Part shown: piece after piece, positions 18,100 through 26,680 of the stretch | Layout: the number at the start of each line of letters is the position of its first letter | Position numbering within the stretch: position 1 is the first letter of the stretch | NCBI RefSeq assembly: GCF_900112495.1 | Contig: NZ_FOMA01000002.1 | Span: 372,001 to 436,000 of the forward strand | Direction of reading: 5' to 3' | DNA length: 64,000 nt | DNA from: Bacillus sp. OV322 | Lineage (GTDB): Bacteria > Bacillota > Bacilli > Bacillales > DSM-1321 | The notes under the pieces: generated by a model | Seen by the model: only the letters and a program-made list of their open reading frames with translations | Databases searched by the model: none | Told to the model about the DNA's origin: nothing | Program-made: the position numbers and the translations under genes

Positions 18100-19677
18100 A
18101 TGGTTTCTACATTTATGGGACTTGAAACAGCACGCAGAGGCATGACAGCCCAGCAAAGCGCGCTTTATACACTAGGCCACAACATCTCCAATGCGAATAC
18201 CCCCGGATATACAAGACAGCGGGTGAACTTCACACAAACCACTTCTTTTCCTTCTGTAGGGATGAACGCCCCGCAAATACCAGGCCAAATGGGAACCGGT
18301 GTACAGGCAGGCGCCGTGCAGCGGATTCGTGACAGCTTCCTGGATACCCAGTACCGAGGCGAAAGCAATAAAGTCGGTTATTATGGAACGCTAAGCGATT
18401 CTCTTTCTAAAATGGAAGGCATTATGAATGAACCTTCTGACAGCGGGCTGCAAAGCACAATGGAGAAGTTCTGGAATTCACTCCAGACACTATCGAGCAA
18501 TCCGGAAAACTCCGGTGCACGTGACGTTGTGGCAGCAAACGGCCAGATGGTCGCTGATACCATTAATTATTACTACAACTCGCTCTCAAGCATCCAGACT
18601 GATATCGGGAACCAAATTGATGTAAAAACAAGCAGCGTTAATTCGATTATTGATAACATAGACCAGCTCAACCACCAAATCGCATCTGTCGAGCCGAACG
18701 GCTATCTGCCTAATGATCTCTATGATCAGCGGGATGCGTTAGTGGACCAGCTATCTTCTATGATCAATATCAAGGTTTCATCTGTTAAGCCAGCTAATTA
18801 CGGAAACGCAAAGCCTATCGCAGAAGGCTTGTATAACATAGAACTGATAAATAAAGAAGGAAAGCCATATAGTCCAGCCATCGAACTGATTCCTGTTACT
18901 TCTGAAGATGGAATGAAGGCAGTAAATAAGCTGACTGTTAATTATGAAAAATCTTCAGATCCTAAGGGTGCTGTTACAGGTGTGACAATTGGAGCCCAAA
19001 CAGTAACAGACATGAACTTTTCCGGTGAGCTTGCCGGGGCTATTGAAAGCTATGGCTATACTAGCAGCACGGGCGAAGCAAAGGGAACATACCCTGATAT
19101 GCTGAATCAATTGAATAAAATGACAGAGGCTTTTGCGAATGAATTTAACAAGATTCATAGTGAAGGATACGCTCTTGGTGCTTCGACGAAGTCAGGGATG
19201 AATTTCTTCAGCTTTACTGCGGGAGATGCAGCGAAGTCTATCACTGTTTCTAAGACAATTTTAGATAATCCCGTCAATATCGCAGCAGGAAAAAACAGCG
19301 GAGCTTCCGGAGATAACGGAAATGCCCAAGTTCTTGCTGATTTAAAAAAGGTAAATTTCAGTGATTATGCTTTTTATAAAGATCCTGCCAATAAATTGCC
19401 GGATGGCTTAACAGGAAGCTTTGATTCTTTCTACGCCGGGCTTATCGGCAAGCTTGGGGTAAACTCCCAGAGTGCTCAAAAAAACTCCTCAAACTCACAG
19501 GTGCTTGCTGACTCTGTAGATAAAAACAGGCAGTCTGTAAGCTCTGTATCGCTTGATGAAGAAATGACAGATATGATCAAGTTCCAGCAGGCATACAATG
19601 CTTCTGCAAGAAACATTACAATCGTCGATGAAATGCTCGATAAAATAATCAACGGCATGGGAACAGGCGGAAGATAA
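18100..19677 (+). CDS. flgK: Flagellar hook-associated protein FlgK (HAP1)
   Basis: A 525-residue FlgK, the first hook-filament junction protein, exported through the flagellar type III system. The N-terminus TFMGLETARRGMTAQQSALYTLGHNISNANTPGYTRQRV and the C-terminus SSVSLDEEMTDMIKFQQAYNASARNITIVDEMLDKIINGMG form the conserved D0 coiled coil. The middle domains are variable. AGGAGG precedes the ATG. flgL follows after 14 bases. Confidence 0.97.
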   Translation: MVSTFMGLETARRGMTAQQSALYTLGHNISNANTPGYTRQRVNFTQTTSFPSVGMNAPQIPGQMGTGVQAGAVQRIRDSFLDTQYRGESNKVGYYGTLSDSLSKMEGIMNEPSDSGLQSTMEKFWNSLQTLSSNPENSGARDVVAANGQMVADTINYYYNSLSSIQTDIGNQIDVKTSSVNSIIDNIDQLNHQIASVEPNGYLPNDLYDQRDALVDQLSSMINIKVSSVKPANYGNAKPIAEGLYNIELINKEGKPYSPAIELIPVTSEDGMKAVNKLTVNYEKSSDPKGAVTGVTIGAQTVTDMNFSGELAGAIESYGYTSSTGEAKGTYPDMLNQLNKMTEAFANEFNKIHSEGYALGASTKSGMNFFSFTAGDAAKSITVSKTILDNPVNIAAGKNSGASGDNGNAQVLADLKKVNFSDYAFYKDPANKLPDGLTGSFDSFYAGLIGKLGVNSQSAQKNSSNSQVLADSVDKNRQSVSSVSLDEEMTDMIKFQQAYNASARNITIVDEMLDKIINGMGTGGR

Positions 19678-19691
19678 AGGAGTGAACTAAG

Positions 19692-20555
19692 ATGCGTGTA
19701 ACACAATCAATGCTTACAAGTAATATGCTGCGGAACTTAAGCAGCAGCTATGACCGGATGGGGAAACTGCAGGAGCAGATTTCCACTCAAAAAAAATTCT
19801 CCAAGCCTTCTGATAATCCTGTTGCCGTCATGATGGGCATGAACTATCGCAAAGGCTTAAACCAGGTACAGCAGTTTTCACAAAACATCGGTGAAGTGAA
19901 AAACTGGGTAGACAGTACAGACGGCGCTCTAGATCAGGCGACATCTGTTCTTCAGCGGATTCGGGAGCTGACTGTACAGGCAAGTAATGGCACCCTTGAA
20001 GGTGACCAAAGAAAAAGCATTAATGAAGAAGTAAAACAGTTAAAAGAGCAGCTTGTAAATATTGGGGATACCCAGATTGGCGATAAATATATTTTTAACG
20101 GCCAGCAAACGAATGTCCGTCCCTCTGATACCGGTAATTACGGCAGCGGAAGTATTGAGCTTGAGGTGTTTTCAGGCATTAAGCTGCAGGTAAATACTGA
20201 TGGATCTGCACTTTTTGGAGATTTGAAAGATCCTAATGGCAGCATTAATAAGTTAATTGCCGGTTTAGAAAATAATGATCCAAACATCAGCAATATGCTT
20301 AAGGGCATTGATGATAAAATTAATCAGGTGCTTTCTGTCCGTGCACAGGTTGGTGCAAGGCAAAATAGGGTGGAGCTGATGGAAGACCGTCTCAGCCAGC
20401 AGGAGACCTTCGCTACACAGGTTCTTTCGAAGAATGAAGACATCGATATTGAAAAAGCCATTATGGACCTAACCACTCAGGAAAGCGTCCAAAAGGCAGC
20501 CCTCAGTGTTGGTGCCAGAATCATTCAGCCGTCACTAATGGATTTTCTAAGGTAA
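19692..20555 (+). CDS. flgL: Flagellar hook-associated protein FlgL (HAP3)
   Basis: A 287-residue FlgL, the second junction protein joining hook to filament. The flagellin-like N-terminus MRVTQSMLTSNMLRNLSSSYDRMGKLQEQISTQKKFSKPSDNPVA and the C-terminal SVQKAALSVGARIIQPSLMDFLR are characteristic. Length is normal. A hairpin terminator lies between it and yviE, so downstream genes may be read at a lower level. Confidence 0.97.
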   Translation: MRVTQSMLTSNMLRNLSSSYDRMGKLQEQISTQKKFSKPSDNPVAVMMGMNYRKGLNQVQQFSQNIGEVKNWVDSTDGALDQATSVLQRIRELTVQASNGTLEGDQRKSINEEVKQLKEQLVNIGDTQIGDKYIFNGQQTNVRPSDTGNYGSGSIELEVFSGIKLQVNTDGSALFGDLKDPNGSINKLIAGLENNDPNISNMLKGIDDKINQVLSVRAQVGARQNRVELMEDRLSQQETFATQVLSKNEDIDIEKAIMDLTTQESVQKAALSVGARIIQPSLMDFLR

Positions 20556-20586
20556 AAGCTATCTTTCATGAGATAGCTTTTTTTAT
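20554..20586 (+). terminator. Intra-operon terminator after flgL
   Basis: AAAGCTATCT and AGATAGCTTT pair around TTCATG, followed by more Ts. No new promoter is seen before yviE, so it probably attenuates rather than ends transcription. Confidence 0.8.
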
Positions 20587-20601
20587 AAGGGAGGAAAGAC
20601 G

Positions 20602-21177
20602 ATGCAGCTGCCTCAGATCAGATTGCAGTCACAATTTGTACAATTAGGATTAAACATACAGCAGCCAAAGCAGGAAATAGAACAGCCTCAGGCCATACAA
20701 TCCATAGAGCAGCCTCAGGCTATTGTGACAATGGAGACTACACCAGGGCAATTGACCATTGATCAGACAAAAGCAAGAGAAGATCTGGATTTAAAAAATC
20801 TATCAAAAAGAGTGGAAGAGTTTGCACAAAATGGCTACCAGGACTGGCTGAGCGGATTAGCGAGGCGTGCAGAGCAGGGGCGTGAATTAGCCTCCATTGA
20901 AAATGGAGGAAATCCAATTGCTTCTCAGGCTAGGCAAAATAGCGAAAGGCCAGAAAAGCAATTTAACATCGGCTGGATTCCTTCTTATGGGAGTGTTAGA
21001 TTAAACTACGAGCCTGGGAGAGTTAATATTCAAGTAGAACAGCAAAGACCTGTCATAAGTGCAGAAACTAGAAAACCAATCCACACGTACACACCAGGAA
21101 AAGTAACCCCGGAAATTTTGCAGAATAACAGCCTTGATATAGATTTTATAAATATATTTCCAAAGAAAAGTGAGTGA
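20602..21177 (+). CDS. yviE: YviE, DUF6470 family protein
   Basis: A 191-residue protein with the YviE layout and length. A basic/glutamine-rich N-terminus (QLPQIRLQSQFVQLGLNIQQPKQEIEQPQA, containing a repeated IEQPQAI) is followed by ARRAEQGRELASIENGGNPIASQA and a C-terminal region ending DIDFINIFPKKSE. It always sits between flgL and fliW in Bacillus. Its role is unknown, and nothing enzymatic is visible. GGGAGG precedes the ATG. Confidence 0.88.
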   Translation: MQLPQIRLQSQFVQLGLNIQQPKQEIEQPQAIQSIEQPQAIVTMETTPGQLTIDQTKAREDLDLKNLSKRVEEFAQNGYQDWLSGLARRAEQGRELASIENGGNPIASQARQNSERPEKQFNIGWIPSYGSVRLNYEPGRVNIQVEQQRPVISAETRKPIHTYTPGKVTPEILQNNSLDIDFINIFPKKSE

Positions 21178-21188
21178 AGGGTGAAAAA

Positions 21189-21638
21189 ATGAACATTACA
21201 ACAAAGTATCACGGAGAGCAAGAAATTAAACAAGACGATATTTTAACCTTTGAATCAGGGATACCAGGATTTATCGAGGAAAAGGGTTTTTGTGTGCTGC
21301 CATTGGAAGACAGTCCATTTTATGTGCTTCAATCAATCAACTCTGCAAATACGGCATTTATTATGGCTGATCCTTTCACTTTTTTTAAAGAGTATGAATT
21401 CGATTTAGCAGATGAAGTAATGGAGAACCTGAAAATCCAGTCAAATGAACATGTTGCAGTTTTTGTCATTCTTACTATTAAAGAGCCTTTTAATAAAACA
21501 ACTGCAAATCTGCAGGCTCCAATTATCATCAATACAAAAAGTCAGCTGGGCAAACAATATATTATCAATCGGGGTGCCTATACAACCAGACATAAAATTA
21601 TCTGTTCCTCAGAACGAATCAATGAGGTGGGCTTATAA
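21189..21638 (+). CDS. fliW: Flagellar assembly factor FliW
   Basis: A 149-residue FliW. It binds flagellin or CsrA in a partner switch: when flagellin is exported, free FliW sequesters CsrA and hag translation resumes. Family blocks are [43 protein letters not shown] and [22 protein letters not shown] use the ATG at 21189 after AAGGGTGA; the earlier GTG at 21174 lies in the yviE end. Its stop overlaps the csrA start by one base. Confidence 0.95.
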   Translation: MNITTKYHGEQEIKQDDILTFESGIPGFIEEKGFCVLPLEDSPFYVLQSINSANTAFIMADPFTFFKEYEFDLADEVMENLKIQSNEHVAVFVILTIKEPFNKTTANLQAPIIINTKSQLGKQYIINRGAYTTRHKIICSSERINEVGL

Positions 21639-21874
21639 TGCTAGTTTTAACGAGAAAAACGGGCGAATCAATCATGATAGGCGATGATATTGAAATTACA
21701 ATAGTCGCTGTTGAAGGAGAACAGATTAAACTTGGCATCCAAGCACCAAAAGATATTGACATCCACAGGAAAGAAATTTATTTATCCATCCAGCAGGAAA
21801 ACAGCGCTGCCATGAATGCGAAGTCTAATCTATTAAGCAGCCTAAATGATTACTTTAAGAAAAAAAACAAATAA
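21638..21874 (+). CDS. csrA: Carbon storage regulator/translational repressor CsrA
   Basis: A 78-residue CsrA. It dimerises and binds GGA loops in mRNA leaders to block ribosomes; in Bacillus its main target is hag. [23 protein letters not shown] and VKL-type [16 protein letters not shown] are the conserved RNA-binding strands. It is translationally coupled to fliW. A matching target hairpin lies in the hag leader just downstream. Confidence 0.97.
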   Translation: MLVLTRKTGESIMIGDDIEITIVAVEGEQIKLGIQAPKDIDIHRKEIYLSIQQENSAAMNAKSNLLSSLNDYFKKKNK

Positions 21875-21888
21875 ACTCTTTTATTTGC

Positions 21889-21915
21889 TAAATAATTATT
21901 AATTACAGACGATAT
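21889..21915 (+). promoter_or_regulatory. SigD promoter of hag
   Basis: TAAA (21889-21892), a 15-base spacer, then GACGATAT (21908-21915), a close match to the SigD consensus. It lies about 100 bases before the hag start, giving a long leader. Confidence 0.85.
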
Positions 21916-21978
21916 TATCTATGTAAGGGTGAGCAGTGAAGAGGCGGCCGACTTAATCACTGTTCCCCTAAAATTAAA

Positions 21979-22009
21979 CCACATGGATGTGGGCTAAAAC
22001 TCAAGGAGG
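21979..22009 (+). promoter_or_regulatory. CsrA-binding hairpin and second site over the hag ribosome binding site
   Basis: CCACATGGATGTGG (21979-21992) is a perfect five-base-pair stem with TGGA in the loop, matching the CsrA consensus ACANGGANGT. A second GGA lies in the ribosome binding site AAGGAGG (22003-22009). Two spaced sites of this kind are the known mode of CsrA repression of hag in B. subtilis. Confidence 0.8.
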
Positions 22010-22017
22010 AAATACAA

Positions 22018-23262
22018 ATGCAAATCAATCACAATCTTGCAGCGTTAAATACTTTCAATAAATTAAACTCTGCAACAAATGCTCAATCTAAATCAATGGA
22101 GAAACTATCTTCAGGTCTTCGTATCAACCGTGCTGGTGATGACGCAGCTGGACTAGCGATCTCTGAAAAAATGCGTGGACAAATCCGCGGACTTGACCAA
22201 GCTTCTCGTAACGCTCAAGACGGAATCTCTTTGATCCAAACTGCTGAAGGCGCTTTGAATGAAACACATGACATCCTACAACGTATGCGTGAACTAGCTG
22301 TACAAGCAGGTAACGATACTAATACAGGTTCAGACCGTGGAGAAATCCAAAAAGAGATCAACTCTTTAACTTCTGAAATCAACCGTATTGGTAACACTAC
22401 TGAGTTCAATACTCAAAAATTACTTAACGGAGATCATGATGGTGCTGCAGTACCGGCTAAAGATGCTGTTGCTGGTGTATACACGATCAAAACTGGAGAT
22501 CTTGCTACAGTATCAGGTGGAGTTACCATCACATTAGATGGTCAAGCTCTTTCAGGTATTTCTACATCTGGTTCTGGTAGTGTAGATGCAAATACAATCA
22601 AGGCTGCAATCTCTGGTAACAGTGGATTATCAGCAAAATACACAGTTAGTGTTACTGGTTCAGGTGCAAATGCAACTGTTACATTAACTCAAAAATCAGG
22701 TCAAGAATCTTCATCAGCTCCAACTGTTTCTGGATCAAGCCTATCTGTTTCTACAACAACTGCTGGTGCTGCAGCTGTTTCAGGTGTTGCTGCAACTCCG
22801 GCTAAGAGCTTAAAATTCCAAATTGGAGCTAACGAAAATCAAAGCTTAACTCTTGATATTTCCGATATGAGGGCGAAGGCTTTGGGTATCTCCACTTCAG
22901 GATCAGCTGATGCTACATTAGCTGTTACAAACGGTACAAACAACACAACAACTGAGCAAGCTCTTAATGTAAGCTCACATTCTAGTGCTGCTTCTGCAGT
23001 AACTACAATTCAAGCTGCTATTGATAAAGTATCAGCTGAACGTTCTAAACTTGGAGCTAACCAAAACCGTTTAGAGCACACAATCAACAACCTTGGAACA
23101 TCTTCTGAAAACTTGACTGCTGCTGAATCTCGTATTCGTGACGTAGACATGGCGAAAGAAATGATGAACCAAACTAAGAACTCTATTCTTTCCCAGGCTG
23201 CACAAGCAATGCTTGCACAAGCTAACCAACAGCCACAAGGCGTACTTCAATTGTTACGTTAA
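22018..23262 (+). CDS. hag: Flagellin Hag
   Basis: A 414-residue flagellin. The N-terminal D0/D1 ([48 protein letters not shown]) and C-terminal D1/D0 ([39 protein letters not shown]...QGVLQLLR) are canonical. About 150 residues in the middle (roughly 145-320) are Ser/Thr/Ala/Gly-rich and form an extra surface domain absent from the 304-residue B. subtilis Hag. Codons are strongly biased, as in highly expressed genes. Control is by SigD and CsrA. Surface Ser/Thr could be glycosylation sites for the adjacent Maf protein, which is inference. Confidence 0.97.
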   Translation: MQINHNLAALNTFNKLNSATNAQSKSMEKLSSGLRINRAGDDAAGLAISEKMRGQIRGLDQASRNAQDGISLIQTAEGALNETHDILQRMRELAVQAGNDTNTGSDRGEIQKEINSLTSEINRIGNTTEFNTQKLLNGDHDGAAVPAKDAVAGVYTIKTGDLATVSGGVTITLDGQALSGISTSGSGSVDANTIKAAISGNSGLSAKYTVSVTGSGANATVTLTQKSGQESSSAPTVSGSSLSVSTTTAGAAAVSGVAATPAKSLKFQIGANENQSLTLDISDMRAKALGISTSGSADATLAVTNGTNNTTTEQALNVSSHSSAASAVTTIQAAIDKVSAERSKLGANQNRLEHTINNLGTSSENLTAAESRIRDVDMAKEMMNQTKNSILSQAAQAMLAQANQQPQGVLQLLR

Positions 23263-23273
23263 TAGCCTTTTAT

Positions 23274-23323
23274 TAGACTGTAGACAATCTCGAAAAGACG
23301 AGGTTGTCTACAGTCTTTTTTTG
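23274..23323 (+). terminator. Strong terminator after hag
   Basis: AGACTGTAGACAA and TTGTCTACAGTCT pair perfectly with further stem inside, followed by seven Ts. Confidence 0.95.
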
Positions 23324-23526
23324 TTTAAAAAACTCATTAGATTCCTAATCGAACAATTCAAATTAAAGTAATTAACTTAATTAACTTAATTAACTTGTTA
23401 CAGTGAACCCTTATTTAATTGCATTTGTTACAAAAGAACAAAACAGTTTTACTTCCTCAAGATATAATTGGTATTGGTAGTTATCAGTGTGGAATAAATT
23501 ACCTAAATGTCTTGTTGTGAATAAGA

Positions 23527-23553
23527 TGAAAAATTAAAAAAGAAAACCGATAT
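23527..23553 (+). promoter_or_regulatory. Probable SigD promoter of the maf gene pair
   Basis: TGAA (23527-23530), 15 bases, then ACCGATAT (23546-23553). The -10 is near perfect and the -35 is three of four. It lies about 70 bases before the gene at 23624. The rest of 23324-23623 is AT-rich with a short TTAACTTAA repeat near 23370-23395. Confidence 0.65.
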
Positions 23554-23623
23554 ATTAAATGAATAAAATATATAAATAATGAGAAATTAATTCTTTGATA
23601 AAGAATCAATGGAGGAATTTTTA

Positions 23624-24223
23624 GTGGAGTTACAATTTCAAGATAAAAAAGTATATTATGATAAAGTACCCTCTGTGGAAAATGTTTTAGAAAAGATTTA
23701 TCTTTGGCTGGGGAAATCATATTATAGTCATATAGTTGCCGATGGAATAGAAATATATGAGGAATTAAACCAATTCCTTGAGAAAAGTATTAGTAGAGTA
23801 CAAAAAATAGAGGTAATTGGCAGGACAGAAGAAGAGTATATTTTCGATTTTTTAGTAAGTACAAATAATTATTTAAAAGGTGCAATCCCAGAAATTTCTA
23901 ATTTAACGAATGGGTTTTACAGTAATCCAAATATGCAAACCTGGGAACAATTTAATAACCTGCTGGAGGGAATACAATGGATTGACCAAGTATTCGATAG
24001 TATCAGCAAATTGGAAAGTAAGCCAATAAATTGGAATAGCTACTTGGAAATTAGTGATATTATTAGTGGGGAAGTAAAAAATTTAGCAAAGGCAATTGAA
24101 GTTGCCGACTACATTTTAATAGCGGATACTCTTCAATATGAATTATTGCCAGGTTTTGAATTACTTCAAAAGAAAATTAATATGACAATAGATGTAAAAG
24201 GAAATGTTTGTAATGCTAATTGA
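23624..24223 (+). CDS. Uncharacterised protein co-transcribed with the flagellin glycosylation factor
   Basis: A 199-residue acidic, soluble, mainly helical protein that I do not recognise. No signal peptide, membrane span or catalytic motif is seen. I start at the GTG at 23624, with GGAGGA seven bases before it; the ATG at 23609 overlaps that site. It overlaps the maf gene by 11 bases, so the two are likely translated together, and a SigD-type promoter lies upstream. That suggests a partner or chaperone in flagellin modification, which is inference. The DNA is clearly more AT-rich than the flagellar backbone. Confidence 0.75.
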   Translation: MELQFQDKKVYYDKVPSVENVLEKIYLWLGKSYYSHIVADGIEIYEELNQFLEKSISRVQKIEVIGRTEEEYIFDFLVSTNNYLKGAIPEISNLTNGFYSNPNMQTWEQFNNLLEGIQWIDQVFDSISKLESKPINWNSYLEISDIISGEVKNLAKAIEVADYILIADTLQYELLPGFELLQKKINMTIDVKGNVCNAN

Positions 24224-26087
24224 AAATCGTAATTATTTGAGATTACACCATCGTATGCTTCTTGAACAAATAAATAATAATATTGAAGAAGGAAAAGAAG
24301 TTATTATTGAACCATCAAAAAATGGAAGTCCAACTATGAAAATTTGTTTGAATAATAATAACCATAATTATATTCATAGCCGCTACAACCCTGAAAATGA
24401 AGCGATCAAAATGATAGATCAGTTAGAGGGGCTCGATGAATATAATCATATTATTTTTGTAGGCACAGGACTTGGCTATCATATTAAGGAATTTTCAAAA
24501 AGATATCCAAATATTTCAATTTCAATATTTGAACCTAATTTAGAGGTGCTGCATAATTTTTTAGCATTTCAAAGTTTGAGTGATTTTACAAAAGGTCAAA
24601 TAAAGAGCTTCATAACTTCACAAAATAATGACGCTATACGTCTGGAGTTACAGAAAATAACTAATAAAAAAGATGAAAAAATTTTTGTCTATACATTGCC
24701 ATCTCTTTCTAAACAGTATAGTAATGAAGAAAAGATAATTTTGAATACTTTAAAGGAATTACTTAAAGGTAAAAAAAGTAACTTGGCAACTAATGTTTCA
24801 TTTCAAAAACGCTGGACCATCAATTCTATTAAAAATTTTCCTGTGGTTATAAAAACGCCAAATATTTTACAAGATATCGATAAAACAGTCTTTAAAGATA
24901 AACCTGCTATTATAGTTGCAGCTGGGCCATCTCTAAATGAAGAAATAGAAAACCTGAGATATATAAAAGAAAATGGTTTGGCATATATATTCTCAGTGGG
25001 TTCCGCTATAAACGCGTTAATTGAAAATGGTATTTACCCAGATGCTGCCTGTACATATGACCCACAGGGCCATAACTACAAAGTTATACAAATTTTAAAA
25101 GATAGAGGCATAAAAAATATTCCTCTTATTTTTGGAAGCAGTGTTGGATTTGAAACACTAGACGGATATCCTGGAAATATGCTTCATATGATTATGAATC
25201 AGGATTCAATTTCTCAAATATTCTTTAAGGATTATAAAGAAATGGATATTGTTTTAGATGCGCCTTCTATTGCAGTAGTGATGTTTCAAGTATTATGCAA
25301 GCTAGAGTGTAATCCCATTATTTTAGCAGGACAGAATCTTAGCTTTCAACACAATAAGCGATATGCAAATGGTATCAAATATGATTTTATTTCAACGGAA
25401 CTATCTGAAGAACAACAGAAAAAATTAATAACAATTAAGGATGTTAATGGTAATAGTGTTTATACAGATGACGGATATAATAGTATGCGTAGAGAATTGG
25501 AAATGTATATAGGGTTCTTTCACAAGATTGATGTTATCAATACAACTAAAGGTGGGGCAAATATTCAAGGGGCGTCCTTTAAAACTCTTCAAGAGGTGAT
25601 TTCCACCAAATTGACACAAAAAAATACTATTGATAAAGAGTGGTATAAAGGGAATTCTAAATATAATCTCGATTATATTAATATAAAGAATCAACAACTT
25701 AAGGAAACGGCCGGTTTATTTGAGAAGCAAATGAAGATGGTTGCTAGTGACTTATTAGAGATTAATAGTTATCTTCAAAAGAAACAACTAAAAAATATGG
25801 AAAGAAAATTCAACAAGTTTGATAAATCATTTAATGAATTTTGGAATAATGAATTTTATAATTCATTTATTGCCCCGATATTTAGAGTTCATACGAAACG
25901 ATTAGAAGAGGAAATTCAAACAATCAAATTTGAAGGTAATTTAGAGAAAAAAGGTCTATCTGTGGTTGAGTTATTTAGTAATTTTTTAAATGAATGCCAA
26001 GCGATATATCAATTTGTGCTTCCTTTCTTTGAGGAGCTTAATAAATCTATAAACGATCATTGTTTAGAAAATAGCATAAAAATGTGA
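24213..26087 (+). CDS. Motility-associated factor glycosyltransferase (Maf/DUF115)
   Basis: A 624-residue Maf-family protein, which in other bacteria transfers pseudaminic or legionaminic acid to flagellin. The N-terminal Rossmann-like block IIFVGTGLGYHIKEF is followed by the DUF115 core PAIIVAAGPSLNEEIENLRYIKENGLAYIFSVGSAINALIENGIYPDAACTYDPQ and later PIILAGQNLSF and TTKGGANIQGASF. The frame is intact. The ATG at 24213 follows AAAAGGA at an acceptable distance. Base composition is AT-rich, a sign of transfer. Just downstream the pseB and pseI genes that would make its donor sugar are broken. Confidence 0.9.
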   Translation: MLIENRNYLRLHHRMLLEQINNNIEEGKEVIIEPSKNGSPTMKICLNNNNHNYIHSRYNPENEAIKMIDQLEGLDEYNHIIFVGTGLGYHIKEFSKRYPNISISIFEPNLEVLHNFLAFQSLSDFTKGQIKSFITSQNNDAIRLELQKITNKKDEKIFVYTLPSLSKQYSNEEKIILNTLKELLKGKKSNLATNVSFQKRWTINSIKNFPVVIKTPNILQDIDKTVFKDKPAIIVAAGPSLNEEIENLRYIKENGLAYIFSVGSAINALIENGIYPDAACTYDPQGHNYKVIQILKDRGIKNIPLIFGSSVGFETLDGYPGNMLHMIMNQDSISQIFFKDYKEMDIVLDAPSIAVVMFQVLCKLECNPIILAGQNLSFQHNKRYANGIKYDFISTELSEEQQKKLITIKDVNGNSVYTDDGYNSMRRELEMYIGFFHKIDVINTTKGGANIQGASFKTLQEVISTKLTQKNTIDKEWYKGNSKYNLDYINIKNQQLKETAGLFEKQMKMVASDLLEINSYLQKKQLKNMERKFNKFDKSFNEFWNNEFYNSFIAPIFRVHTKRLEEEIQTIKFEGNLEKKGLSVVELFSNFLNECQAIYQFVLPFFEELNKSINDHCLENSIKM

Positions 26088-26097
26088 GGTTTAATTA

Positions 26098-26541
26098 TGA
26101 TAATAGGAAAAACAATATTAATAACAAGCGGAACAGGATCTTTTGGACGTAAATTTATAAAAAAGGTGTTAGAGCAAGATGTGAAAAAGTAATGGTGCGC
26201 AAAATATTATAGTGGCAGCAATTGATCGGGGAGTTGAAAAGGTAATTGCGCTAAGTACTGATAAAGCAGCTAGTCCAATAAATCTCTACGGCGCTACTAA
26301 CCTTGCATCAGATAAGCTCTTTGTAGCAGCAAACTCCTATGTAGGTGAAAGAAATACGAAATTCTCTGTTGTACGATACGGAAATGTAGTTGGAAGCCGA
26401 GGCAGTGTGGTGCCATTTTTCAAAATTAGAGAAACAGGGTACCTTCCTGTAACAGATGAAACACTGTCCACATCATATCAAAAATTAATCAGAGAAATAG
26501 AATGTCTTTTCAAAAAGGTTTGGCCGGATATCCGTGTTTAA
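26098..26541 (+). pseudogene. pseB: Remnant of pseB (UDP-GlcNAc 4,6-dehydratase, inverting)
   Basis: PseB starts pseudaminic acid synthesis. Its N-terminal Rossmann motif survives as GKTILITSGTGSFGRKFIKKVLEQD, then hits a stop at about 26190. After a jump that removes roughly 75-80 codons, a second frame (from 26212) resumes with AAIDRGVEKVIALSTDKAASPINLYGATNLASDKLFVAAN, VVRYGNVVGSRGSVVPFF and PVTDETLS, then diverges into unrelated sequence. The catalytic Thr/Asp/Lys part of the middle domain is lost, as is the C-terminal third. No functional enzyme can be made. Confidence 0.85.
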
Positions 26542-26680
26542 AAAAATAGACGAGTTATCCAGAATGGAAAAGGTAGTTATCATAATTCAAAGGATAAAGA
26601 AAGATATATGCATTTATTACAAACAGGGTGGGACACACCCGTTATTCATTTAATCGGGGCAACGAAATGGGGAAAATGAA
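26542..26680 (+). pseudogene. Unidentified coding remnant between pseB and pseI
   Basis: One frame reads NGKGSYHNSKDKERYMHLL and then QTGWDTPVIHLIGATKWGK before a stop at about 26679, just ahead of pseI. It looks like the tail of a lost gene from the same cluster. I cannot name it. No start or ribosome binding site is present. Confidence 0.4.
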
